From JAEUSI01 sp036782915 (GTDB taxonomy: Bacteria > Bacteroidota > Ignavibacteria > Tepidaquicellales > Tepidaquicellaceae): 14,810 bases of DNA. Below the pieces are notes generated by a model. That model saw only the letters and a program-made list of their open reading frames with translations, was not told the origin of the DNA and made no database searches. Shown here piece after piece: positions 1-7,797 of the stretch (its first letter is position 1; every line of letters starts with the position of its first letter). The position numbers and the translations under genes were made by a program. The DNA is taken from contig DAIPYE010000070.1 in assembly GCA_036782915.1 (NCBI GenBank), forward strand, positions 1 to 14,810, read 5' to 3'.

Positions 1-1
1 C

Positions 2-1831
2 AGAAGCAACGGGATAAATGTAAGATCACTCTCAATCAGAGGTTCATCTGATGTAGCCGGAGGCGGAATAGGGAACAGAGTTTTGCTGCTTTTAGACGGC
101 AGACCGGCGCTTACAGGGGATTCCAAAGGAGCTCTTTGGTCGCTTATTCCGGTTTCATTGATAGAGCGAACTGAAGTTGTAAAAGGAGCATTTTCATCTT
201 TGTACGGCAGCAGTGCAATAGGTGGTGTCGTAAATGTGATTACCAAAAAGCCGACTTATAAATCATTTACAAGTTTAAATTTAAATTACGGGTTTTATGA
301 AAAGTTGCCTGACAATTTAAAATTTTCAGATGAGCTTCATTCATTTTCAGGCGGTGATATAATTCAAAGTAATACGATCAATAAATTTTCATATCTGTTT
401 GATTTTAACTTTCTAAAAAATAACGGTCATGCGCAGCAAACTAATTACGGATTTTACGGATTGACGGGAAAATTTACTTTCGATGTTTTAAGCAACAGGG
501 ACCTGGAAGCATCGGTTCAATATACAAATTCAAACAGCGGTTTTCCTCATTACTGGAGAAGAGATGCAGGGAATCCTGCCGATCCTTATAAAATTGCTGA
601 TATATATATTGGTGATAAAATTGAAAAAGAATCTTCCAGTTTTGATATTTTTTACAGAGCAGTCCCGGGAGCAAATTCAAAATATACTACCCGGTTTTAT
701 TATTATAATATTAACAGTAATTCCTATTATAATCCCAACAATCCGGTTTCAATTCAGTTTGCTGATACCGGCTTTGGATTAAATACTTATATTGATTCAT
801 ATAATCTGGGAAATATCACTCAAATGGATTATCAGCTTGGAAAATCCAATTACCTTATCACTGGTTTTGATTTTCAGATCAACAAAGTGAAATCAGAGCC
901 GGAGGATATTTTATACGGAAATCAGCAGATGAACAATATAGGATTGTTTGCTCAGGATCAGATAAATCTTATAACAGATAAAAACAAAAATGAAATTTTA
1001 ACTTCAACTGCCGGTGCAAGATTAGATTATAATAAAGTTGTAAACGGAACCGAATCATTCCAGCTTAGTCCGAAGCTGTCCTTTATATATACTCCACAAA
1101 TATCACTCGGATTGATCAATAATACTTCATACAGAATTTTAGCGGGCAGAGCATTCCGCGCGCCTTCTATTGCAGAGATTTATTTTAAAAAAGAATTGTT
1201 CGGCGGATTTGAATTTTTATACAATCCTGATTTACAACCGGAAGAAATGGTTTCATTTGAAATCGGTTTAAAGAAACAATATAAGAGCAGATTTACAATT
1301 GATGCGGCTTTTTTCATAAATTACTACACAAATCTGATTCAATATGTAAATACAGGTACTTCTTTGTATGGTCCTTTCCAGGTTCAGAATGTTGCAAAAG
1401 CACAGATAAACGGATTTGAATTTTTTATTGATTATAATTCTACGTTGAAATTATTCAATAATCCTTTTGATTATTCATTTAATATCGGTTATACTTATCT
1501 GCATGCAAGAGATCTTTCTGATAACAGAAAAGATGATTATCTCCCTTACAAAGCCGGAAACAATTTTAATTATACAGCGAATTTTAATTATTACGGATTC
1601 AATTTAAATGTAAACGGCAGATATTTAAGCGCGATAGATGAAGTGATTTTTTATAAATTTGAAGAACCGGATTCATATTTTTTAATGAATGCGAAATTAA
1701 GCAAGGAAATAGTAAATAACCTCTCTGTATTTGTTGCTGCAAACAATTTATTAAATGAATCTTATCAGGAGTTGGAGAGAATTCAGGCACCAAACAGAAA
1801 TTTTAACTCAGGTGTCAGTTTTAATTTCTAA
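2..1831 (+). CDS. TonB-dependent outer-membrane receptor, 5' end missing
   Basis: Outer-membrane active-transport receptor that takes up a ligand using TonB energy; the substrate cannot be told from sequence. The frame is open from base 2, so the gene begins before the window; the TTG at 83 is an internal leucine codon, not a start. The visible 609 codons open inside the plug domain: an IRG motif, then LLLLDGRPAL, ERTEVVKGAFSSLYGSSAIG and GGVVNVITKK, all classic plug signatures. The rest is a beta-barrel rich in aromatic residues and alternating polar/hydrophobic stretches. The C-terminal part has ANNLLNESYQ and ends in SGVSFNF, with a terminal Phe as expected for BAM-assembled barrels. The signal peptide, TonB box and first part of the plug are outside the window. 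It converges with iaaA, stop to stop, 8 bp apart. Family assignment is firm; ligand unknown. Confidence 0.93.
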   Translation, partial: RSNGINVRSLSIRGSSDVAGGGIGNRVLLLLDGRPALTGDSKGALWSLIPVSLIERTEVVKGAFSSLYGSSAIGGVVNVITKKPTYKSFTSLNLNYGFYEKLPDNLKFSDELHSFSGGDIIQSNTINKFSYLFDFNFLKNNGHAQQTNYGFYGLTGKFTFDVLSNRDLEASVQYTNSNSGFPHYWRRDAGNPADPYKIADIYIGDKIEKESSSFDIFYRAVPGANSKYTTRFYYYNINSNSYYNPNNPVSIQFADTGFGLNTYIDSYNLGNITQMDYQLGKSNYLITGFDFQINKVKSEPEDILYGNQQMNNIGLFAQDQINLITDKNKNEILTSTAGARLDYNKVVNGTESFQLSPKLSFIYTPQISLGLINNTSYRILAGRAFRAPSIAEIYFKKELFGGFEFLYNPDLQPEEMVSFEIGLKKQYKSRFTIDAAFFINYYTNLIQYVNTGTSLYGPFQVQNVAKAQINGFEFFIDYNSTLKLFNNPFDYSFNIGYTYLHARDLSDNRKDDYLPYKAGNNFNYTANFNYYGFNLNVNGRYLSAIDEVIFYKFEEPDSYFLMNAKLSKEIVNNLSVFVAANNLLNESYQELERIQAPNRNFNSGVSFNF

Positions 1832-1839
1832 TTTAAATT

Positions 1840-2781
1840 CTATTTGTAAATTTTAATTTCAATATCATTACCGCTGCTAATGCAAGCTCTGTACATGCCT
1901 TCAGAATTAAAACACATTTGAATATTACAGTTTTTATCTATTGCTATCAATCCGCCTTCGCCATTAATTCTCTTTAATTTATTATGAATTAATAAATTAC
2001 AGGCTTCTTCAAGTGTTAATTTTTTATATTCCATTAAGCATGATACATCATAAGCTGCTACAGTTCTTATAAAATATTCCCCGTCACCTGTACATGAAAC
2101 TGCACAAGTGTTATTGTTTGCGTAAGTTCCTGCGCCAATCAGGGGAGAATCTCCGATTCTTCCGAATTTTGTGTTAGTCATCCCGCCGGTTGATGTTCCG
2201 GCAGCGAGATTACCATCTGAATCCAGAGCAACTGCCCCGACAGTTCCGAATTTTTTCTCTGTCGCATTACCCGGTTCATTTTCGGAATGATCAAGCTGAA
2301 CTTTATTTTCCTTTAATGCTTTTTGATATTGCTGAAATCTGTATTCATTAAAAAAATATTCATCATCCTCAAATTTCATTCCATTTATTTTTGCAAATTC
2401 CTCAGCGCCTTTTCCGGATAAAAATACAAAATCAGATTTTTCCATAATTTTTCTGGCAAGCAATATGGGATTTTTCAAATTACTTACTGATGAAACACAA
2501 CCGGCATTTAAAGATTTTCCTTCCATCAACGAAGCATCCATTTTGTGTTTGCCTTCATTTGTAAACACCGAGCCTTTACCTGCATTAAAGAGGGGATTGT
2601 CTTCAAGAATCTGAATAGCTTTCACAACTGCATCAGCAGAACTTCCTTTTGACTTAAGTATTTCCCAGCCTTTTATTAATGCTTCCTCAAGAGCTTGAGA
2701 ATAGCCTGTTTCCTTTTCTGAAGTCATGCTTGATTTAAGTATTGTTCCTGCTCCGCCGTGAATTGCTATACCTGTATTCAA
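1840..2781 (-). CDS. iaaA: Isoaspartyl peptidase / L-asparaginase (Ntn hydrolase, type III)
   Basis: Plant-type asparaginase of the N-terminal nucleophile family. It removes isoaspartyl residues from dipeptides and hydrolyses L-asparagine, and is made as a precursor that cuts itself into alpha and beta chains. The 313-residue length fits the family. Visible marks: HGGAG at residues 8-12, DNPLFNAGKGSVF near 61-73, and the autocleavage site GTVGAVALD with the nucleophile Thr180 (Thr179 in E. coli IaaA). STGGMTN follows, then GRIGDSP (Arg208, Asp211, substrate binding) and CTGDGE (230-235). There is no signal peptide, so it is probably cytoplasmic. The start is TTG at 2781: an in-frame TAA lies 24 bases upstream, no ATG lies between, and the HGGAG motif sits at the normal distance from this start. 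It lies downstream of the terminator at 2829-2862, so it probably has its own promoter in a very short leader. Function is confident. Confidence 0.95.
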   Translation of the reverse strand: MNTGIAIHGGAGTILKSSMTSEKETGYSQALEEALIKGWEILKSKGSSADAVVKAIQILEDNPLFNAGKGSVFTNEGKHKMDASLMEGKSLNAGCVSSVSNLKNPILLARKIMEKSDFVFLSGKGAEEFAKINGMKFEDDEYFFNEYRFQQYQKALKENKVQLDHSENEPGNATEKKFGTVGAVALDSDGNLAAGTSTGGMTNTKFGRIGDSPLIGAGTYANNNTCAVSCTGDGEYFIRTVAAYDVSCLMEYKKLTLEEACNLLIHNKLKRINGEGGLIAIDKNCNIQMCFNSEGMYRACISSGNDIEIKIYK

Positions 2782-2828
2782 CTTTTTTATATTTTTAATT
2801 ATTTAAAACTGTAAATTAATTTAAATAA

Positions 2829-2862
2829 AAAAACCTTGTCAAATAATATTAACAAGGTTTTT
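2829..2862 (-). terminator. Intrinsic terminator of the PorV-like gene
   Basis: A perfect 11-bp inverted repeat, AAAAACCTTGT (2829-2839) and ACAAGGTTTTT (2852-2862), encloses a 12-nt AT-only-plus-C loop. Read on the minus strand, the stem is followed by a run of seven T in total, and it lies 26 bp past the stop of the PorV-like gene. The stem also has T on the plus-strand side, so it could act both ways, but no plus-strand gene ends nearby. Confidence 0.8.
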
Positions 2863-2887
2863 AAAAATAGCTTTTATAAAACTTCTT

Positions 2888-3916
2888 TTATTTTCTTTGG
2901 AATTTTTCTTCTTCAAGAGTAAATGTCAGAGATAACACATGACTGTTTCCAAGTTCTTCAAGACCGTCAAATTTAGAAAAAGAATAATCAATATTTATTT
3001 TTGGTAATTTCACACCGGCTCCGAGAGTATAATTTCCAAGTTCATTATATCCGGTTCTGATACTTACTATATCCTTGAAAGTATATTCAAGACCTGCGTG
3101 TACATCAAGGCTGACCGGTCCTACATTTGCATTTGCGCTGGATTTTCTGTTTTCAAATCTGAGGTCAAAATCCACAGCAGGAGAAAATCTTCCGTTTAAA
3201 AATTCAAACTGATAAGCAGTCCCAAGTTTAGCTGTAGGTGTAATTACTTCATTTTTTCCGGTAGACCATGATAAATAAGTGGTTGTTATATCCTGCAGAT
3301 TTGCTCCGAGATAAAAATCTCCAAATGGATTATATCTTGCTCCAATATCAATTCCTAAACCCCAGGCACCGTCATCGGCAATAGTTTTTCTTATGACTTT
3401 GAAATTTGCTCCGTATGAAAATTTTTCAGATTGTTTTTTTGAGTAGGTAAGGTAAACTGCGTAGTCGGCGGAACTGAATTTTGTTATTTTATCAGGATCA
3501 AGTCTTTCACCCGGATCAAGAATTCCGTTGCCGTTTAAATCAATAAGAGCATTTCTGGTATCCGAAATATCATCGATCCCCATTCTAACCATACTGAGTC
3601 CAAAAGATGCAGACGGACCAAAAGGAATGCCAACAGATCCGTAATCATAATTTATTAAATTCCCGAACATTGCATCATGCATAAGAGAAAACTGCGGATA
3701 ATTAATTTTAGACAGAGAACCCGGATTCCAATAACCGGCAGTTACATCACTCACAAGTGCTACATAAGCACCTCCCATACCTTTAGGACGACCTCCTACA
3801 CCGACAGCAAGAAATTCACCTGCATACTTATTACCACTGCCTTGTGAAAAACAATCCTGAATAAAAATCACAGCAATCAGAAGTGTTAAAACTGCCTTTA
3901 TTTTTAATGATTTCAT
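2888..3916 (-). CDS. PorV/PorQ-family outer-membrane beta-barrel protein
   Basis: Predicted outer-membrane barrel of the PorV/PorQ group (FadL/OmpP1-related). Members in Bacteroidota include the type IX secretion shuttle PorV, but Ignavibacteria-type genomes carry many paralogues, so a secretion role is not established here. The 342-residue protein has a signal peptide (residues 1 to about 25, ending CFSQ). The family motif follows at about 36-66: FLAVGVGGRPKGMGGAYVAL, then DVTAGYWNPGSL, the small-residue-rich N-terminal strand and hairpin. Alternating strands continue to the C-terminus (HVLSLTFTL). Residues 126-137 read DLNGNGILDPGE, matching a 12-residue EF-hand-type calcium loop, probably in a surface loop. 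ATG start at 3916; single-gene unit ended by the terminator at 2829-2862; divergent from ctpA across about 520 bp. Family confidence is good, exact role open. Confidence 0.85.
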   Translation of the reverse strand: MKSLKIKAVLTLLIAVIFIQDCFSQGSGNKYAGEFLAVGVGGRPKGMGGAYVALVSDVTAGYWNPGSLSKINYPQFSLMHDAMFGNLINYDYGSVGIPFGPSASFGLSMVRMGIDDISDTRNALIDLNGNGILDPGERLDPDKITKFSSADYAVYLTYSKKQSEKFSYGANFKVIRKTIADDGAWGLGIDIGARYNPFGDFYLGANLQDITTTYLSWSTGKNEVITPTAKLGTAYQFEFLNGRFSPAVDFDLRFENRKSSANANVGPVSLDVHAGLEYTFKDIVSIRTGYNELGNYTLGAGVKLPKINIDYSFSKFDGLEELGNSHVLSLTFTLEEEKFQRK

Positions 3917-4156
3917 AATTTGGGTTTAGTTTACTTTTGTATTATGGTTAAAAATTAGTAAACAATAATTGCATAATCCTCCGTAAAAAATTTCTGTAAT
4001 AATGAATATTTTTATTCTTTAAATCAATACAAAATAAATTGATTTTGAAGAAAATGAGGGAGTAAAAAACTTTTTTAAACGCAATTGTTGAATTAGCTTT
4101 AAGGTGTTAGCAAAATAACAATATAATTACATAAAAGATTACATTTGTTTAAAATT
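3917..4156. other. Left part of divergent intergenic region, no gene seen
   Basis: AT-rich spacer between the start of the PorV-like gene and repeat element copy A. No reading frame with coding character, RNA gene or terminator is visible. Promoters for the minus-strand gene should lie here, but I could not place a convincing Bacteroidota-type TTTG / TAnnTTTG pair. Confidence 0.5.
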
Positions 4157-4305
4157 AATTTACTCAAGTTGACCTTCCAAATATTTATGTAATTCTTACC
4201 ACAGATTCACAGATTTTAAAACAATTATTTTTATCAATGGAAAATACTTAATGAATCTGTGGTGTTTTAACCATTTAATTGTTATAGGTGGTCAACTTAA
4301 GTTAG
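4157..4305. repeat. Inverted-repeat element, copy A (MITE-like)
   Basis: A segment of about 150 bp bounded by imperfect inverted ends: left AATTTACTCAAGTTGACC (4157-4174) and right GGTCAACTTAAGTTAG (4290-4305). Fourteen of the 16 end positions pair. Inside is a second, perfect 12-bp inverted repeat, ACCACAGATTCA (4198-4209) and TGAATCTGTGGT (4252-4263). The same ends recur at copy B (10298-10475), with the identical 13-mer GGTCAACTTAAGT at both right ends, but the inner sequence is different. No protein is encoded. Such structure fits a miniature inverted-repeat element or a structured intergenic repeat. I cannot tell whether it is mobile, as no clear target-site duplication is seen. Confidence 0.65.
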
Positions 4306-4440
4306 TTTGTTATTGAATTTAATAGATTTTTAAGGATAAAGTTTGAAATATTTAATTCCGGAACAATATTGAGTAATAATGTATTTCTTATGATAACTAT
4401 AAATTGTATTTTTCGTTTAAACAAATCAAAAAATTTAAAA

Positions 4441-6036
4441 ATGAGTAAAAAATTAATTTTCCCGGTAACCATAGTAATTCTTTTGACTCTGGGTATATTT
4501 ATCGGAATGAAAATTCAGAATGCAGTATCTGATGATAAAAATTCTTCTCAGGTTAAAAAATTCAATGATGCATTAGAAGTTACTTCAAGGTATTATGTAG
4601 ATGATGTGGATTCGCAGAAACTGACGGAAGATGCAATAAAAGGGATGCTTGAAGGATTAGATCCGCATTCAGTTTATATAAGTGCTGATCAGTTAAAAAA
4701 AGTTAATGAGGATTTTCAGGGAAGCTTTGAGGGGATCGGGGTTGAGTTTGATATAATAAATGATACTCTTACAATTGTATCTCCGATTAACGGCGGACCT
4801 TCTGAAAAACTTGGGATACTTGCCGGCGATAAGATCGTCAAAATTGATGGTCAGAATTGTGTAAAAATTGCCAGGGATGATGTGCCTAAAAAACTCAAAG
4901 GACCTAAGGGAACAAAGGTTGTAGTTACAATAGTGCGTTCAGGAATGGAAAAACCACTGGAATTTGAAATAATAAGGGACAAAATTCCAATTTACAGTGT
5001 AGATGCTCATTTTATGTATAATGAAGATATTGGTTATGTAAAAATTTCAAGATTTGCAGCAACAACTTATGATGAATTTATGAAAGCAATGGCAGAAATG
5101 AAAAGCCAGGGTATGAAAAAAGTTGTACTAGATCTCAGAAGTGATCCGGGAGGTTATCTTGATCAGGCATTTAAAATCTCCAGTGAGTTTATACCTGCCG
5201 GTCAGAAAATTGTTTACACAAAAAGCAGAATCAAAGATTTTAATGAAGAATATGTTTCCGAAGGCGGAACATATACAGAAATACCGTTGATAGTTCTAGT
5301 AAACGGCGGTTCGGCTTCAGCCAGTGAGATTGTTTCAGGCGCTGTTCAGGACTGGGACAGAGGTTTGATAGTCGGTGAAAATACTTTTGGAAAAGGATTA
5401 GTTCAGAGACAATTTGATCTGCCGGACGGATCTGCTTTCAGAGTAACTACTGCCAGATATTATACACCTTCGGGAAGACTGATTCAAAAACCTTATGAAG
5501 GAAGTAAATATAATGCTTCAACTACTGCAAATGTTCAGGGAGATAATCTTGAACATAAAAATGATATTCAGGATTCTACCAGACCAGCATTTAAAACTAT
5601 GGGCGGCCGCACTGTATATGGCGGGGGCGGCATAACTCCGGATTTTATTATCAAAATGGATACACTAACAGATTATACAGTTCAGTTAAGAAGATTGAAC
5701 CTCATATATATTTATACAGAAAATTACATGTCTAACAACCGTTCAAGAATTGAATCTGAATATAAAACAATAAATGATTTCAGAAATAATTTCACAGTTA
5801 CAGAATCAATGCTTGAAGATTTAAAAACTCTGGCAAGAGAAAAAGATATTGTTTTCAATGAAGAACAATTTAATAATGATGTGGACTATATAAAGACTTC
5901 AATTAAGTTTCAAATAGCTCGGGATATATGGGGAAACAACGGAAGTTATTCAGTATGGGTCGATACAGATGAACAGTTTTTGCAGGGAATAAAGCTTTTT
6001 GATGAAGCAGTAAAACTTTCAAGTTTGAAACAATAA
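4441..6036 (+). CDS. ctpA: S41 family C-terminal processing protease (CtpA-like)
   Basis: Serine/lysine-dyad tail-specific protease acting on the periplasmic side; it trims or degrades envelope proteins from their C-terminus. From ATG 4441 the protein has 531 residues. An N-terminal membrane anchor or uncleaved signal occupies about 5-23. A conserved DALEVTSRYYVDD / GMLEGLDPHSVYI region spans 43-80, and a PDZ domain (FEGIGVEFDI to KIDGQ) about 96-180. The S41 core has VVLDLRSDPGGYLDQA (228-243), NGGSASASEI with nucleophile Ser293, and ENTFGKGLVQ with Lys318. The Ser-Lys spacing of 25 is the same as in E. coli Prc. A C-terminal extension (about 405-531) is common in Bacteroidota homologues. 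An in-frame TTG at 4369 would add 24 residues without signal-peptide character; ATG 4441, directly before the anchor, is preferred. First gene of a plus-strand run, 8 bp before the first DUF3108 gene. Confidence 0.94.
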   Translation: MSKKLIFPVTIVILLTLGIFIGMKIQNAVSDDKNSSQVKKFNDALEVTSRYYVDDVDSQKLTEDAIKGMLEGLDPHSVYISADQLKKVNEDFQGSFEGIGVEFDIINDTLTIVSPINGGPSEKLGILAGDKIVKIDGQNCVKIARDDVPKKLKGPKGTKVVVTIVRSGMEKPLEFEIIRDKIPIYSVDAHFMYNEDIGYVKISRFAATTYDEFMKAMAEMKSQGMKKVVLDLRSDPGGYLDQAFKISSEFIPAGQKIVYTKSRIKDFNEEYVSEGGTYTEIPLIVLVNGGSASASEIVSGAVQDWDRGLIVGENTFGKGLVQRQFDLPDGSAFRVTTARYYTPSGRLIQKPYEGSKYNASTTANVQGDNLEHKNDIQDSTRPAFKTMGGRTVYGGGGITPDFIIKMDTLTDYTVQLRRLNLIYIYTENYMSNNRSRIESEYKTINDFRNNFTVTESMLEDLKTLAREKDIVFNEEQFNNDVDYIKTSIKFQIARDIWGNNGSYSVWVDTDEQFLQGIKLFDEAVKLSSLKQ

Positions 6037-6044
6037 TAATAATA

Positions 6045-6854
6045 ATGTCTTTTCAAAATTCCGGGATAAGTTTCTTTGCAGTATTTATATTGTTTTATTT
6101 TGTTGCAAATGAAACTTATTCCCAGGATAATGTCCTGGATATCGGTGAAGAATTAAAATATGAAGTTTCATTTGGATTCATAAAACTGGGATATGTCAAT
6201 TATAAATTATCAGGATCCAGGAAAGAAGGCAAGAAAATAATTTATAATTCGAGACTTGAAGTAAAATCCTACCCTGAAGTTCCTTTCATAAAATTAAATG
6301 AGATATACGAATCGGAAATGGAAAATTCTGATAAGGATCTCTTTTCCCGAAAATTCTTTAAAACAACATTTAAAGACAGAAACATTTCGCGAACGGATTA
6401 TAAGTTCAATTATAAGGAAAATTTTGTAAAAATATTCAAAGAAACAGACGGGAATATTGAAATTGATAAAAAGCTTACCATTAAAGATAATATTTACTAT
6501 AGAGATGAACTAAGCTGGCTATACGAAGCCAGAATTAATTCATTCGCGAATAAAAACTATAATATTCCTGTTTTCACAAATGAAGAAGAATCATCAGTTA
6601 GATATTCATTTAATGTAAATAAAACTTTTGTAAAGATTGAAAATTATGATTATGATATTGCAGTTATAAAAATGGAAGGTACATCGGATTATTCAGGATA
6701 TTTTGGATTTAAAGGAGAATTTTTAATTCTACTATCAGACGATGAATACAGAGTACCAATTAAGGCGTATTTTAATTCTTCCCTTGGAAATGTGGTTCTG
6801 GAATTAATTTCTTATAAAAAAACTAAATGGACACCTCCGGCTTTTTTAAAATAG
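6045..6854 (+). CDS. Secreted DUF3108-domain protein, paralogue 1
   Basis: Exported protein of the DUF3108 family, whose molecular function is not known. 269 residues with a signal peptide (about 1-26, hydrophobic FFAVFILFYFVA, ending TYSQ). The domain begins at GEELKYEVSFGFIKLG (34-49), the diagnostic opening of the family. It continues through a predicted beta-rich body with YEARINSF and IPVFTNEEE in the middle, and closes with DDEYRVPIKAYF and LGNVVLELISYK, the conserved C-terminal block. It starts at ATG 6045, 8 bp after ctpA, so the two are surely co-transcribed. It is clearly homologous to the next gene along its whole length. Position beside ctpA and close to lolA suggests an envelope role (inference only). 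Confidence 0.82.
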   Translation: MSFQNSGISFFAVFILFYFVANETYSQDNVLDIGEELKYEVSFGFIKLGYVNYKLSGSRKEGKKIIYNSRLEVKSYPEVPFIKLNEIYESEMENSDKDLFSRKFFKTTFKDRNISRTDYKFNYKENFVKIFKETDGNIEIDKKLTIKDNIYYRDELSWLYEARINSFANKNYNIPVFTNEEESSVRYSFNVNKTFVKIENYDYDIAVIKMEGTSDYSGYFGFKGEFLILLSDDEYRVPIKAYFNSSLGNVVLELISYKKTKWTPPAFLK

Positions 6855-6878
6855 GTTTTGAAATGTTCATCCAAAAAT

Positions 6879-7658
6879 ATGAAATGTTTAATTCTTAATC
6901 TTCTTTTATTTCTTTTATGCAGTCAATCCATATATTCTCAGAATAATATTCTGTCAGAAGGTGAAGAATTAAATTATGTTGTATATTACGGATTTATCCA
7001 ATTAGGGGAAGTAAGAATGAAAGTGACCGGAAAATCAGTTACGGGTAATGAAACTATATATTATTCCAGATCGGAAATGAAATCATACAAAGGCATTCCT
7101 TTTGTCAGTCTGAACAGTGTTTTTGAATCCGATATGGTATTTAACGGGAAAAATGTATTTTCAAAAAGATTCAAAGCAATTGAATACAAAGAAGAGGGGG
7201 ATGTAATAATTGAATATAAATTTAATTATGACTCAAACTTTGTTTATGTGAAAAAAATTAACAATGGAAAAACTGAAATTGATAAAAATATTCCTTTCAA
7301 TGAAAATGTCAGATTTCAGGATGGACTTTCATTATTCTATGAAGCAAGACTTGATTCATATTCCGGTGAAAATTTTTTGATCCCTGTATTTATGAATGAA
7401 ACTGAAACTTCTGTAAATTATTATTATTCATCAAAGAAAGAAGAAATATCTGTTACGAAGTTTGATAATGACATAAATGCAATAAGGTGTAACGGAATGG
7501 CAAATTTTGAAGGAGTTTTTGGACTGACAGGAGAATTTGCCGGCTGGTTTTCTGCTGACGATGCAAGAGTACCTGTAAAATCACAGCTTAATGTACTGAT
7601 TGGAAATATTACCCTGGAACTGGATTCTTATAAACGAAAAGGATGGATATTAAAATAG
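6879..7658 (+). CDS. Secreted DUF3108-domain protein, paralogue 2
   Basis: Second DUF3108 protein, product of a tandem duplication. From ATG 6879 it has 259 residues: signal peptide MKCLILNLLLFLLCSQSIYS, then the domain from GEELNYVVYYGFIQLG. It shares with the preceding gene the blocks GEEL-Y-V--GFI-LG, KSY---PF, FNY, EIDK, YEAR--S, IPVF-NE-E-SV-Y, G-FG--GEF, RVP-K and GN--LEL-SYK. The two proteins have diverged considerably between these blocks, so the duplication is not recent. A TTG at 6858 would extend the frame by seven residues (CSSKN), but ATG 6879 gives a canonical signal peptide and is preferred. The two cysteines (residues 3 and 15) do not form a lipobox, so I do not call it a lipoprotein. 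Gap to the previous stop is 24 bp. Confidence 0.8.
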   Translation: MKCLILNLLLFLLCSQSIYSQNNILSEGEELNYVVYYGFIQLGEVRMKVTGKSVTGNETIYYSRSEMKSYKGIPFVSLNSVFESDMVFNGKNVFSKRFKAIEYKEEGDVIIEYKFNYDSNFVYVKKINNGKTEIDKNIPFNENVRFQDGLSLFYEARLDSYSGENFLIPVFMNETETSVNYYYSSKKEEISVTKFDNDINAIRCNGMANFEGVFGLTGEFAGWFSADDARVPVKSQLNVLIGNITLELDSYKRKGWILK

Positions 7659-7797
7659 ATTTTTGGATAAAATTAATCTTTGTTCAGATAAATTATTCAA
7701 TTAAATCCTTCTTCTATTCCATTTCTCTATAATTAATAGATTTATTCAATTGAAATCGAGAATCAATTTAGGTATTTTAAATAAAAACTAACAAATA

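Noticed and set aside
83..1831. TTG at 83 as the start of the left receptor gene
   Set aside because: The frame is open upstream to base 2 and codes for plug-domain sequence with an IRG motif, so the gene is truncated by the window.
4380..4430. Possible homology between the sequences downstream of repeat copies A and B (both contain a TGTAT...ATTGT...TTTT stretch)
   Set aside because: The alignment is loose, offset differently from the element ends, and expected by chance in such AT-rich DNA.
4369..4440. In-frame TTG extension of the protease by 24 residues
   Set aside because: The extra residues are not signal-like, and ATG 4441 lies directly before the membrane anchor. I kept the ATG start but cannot exclude the longer form.
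7693..7757. Direct repeat TTATTCAATT(A/G)AAATC upstream of lolA (near 7693 and 7742), thought of as a regulator site
   Set aside because: Only about 15 bases in very AT-rich spacer, with no known matching operator; chance similarity is likely.
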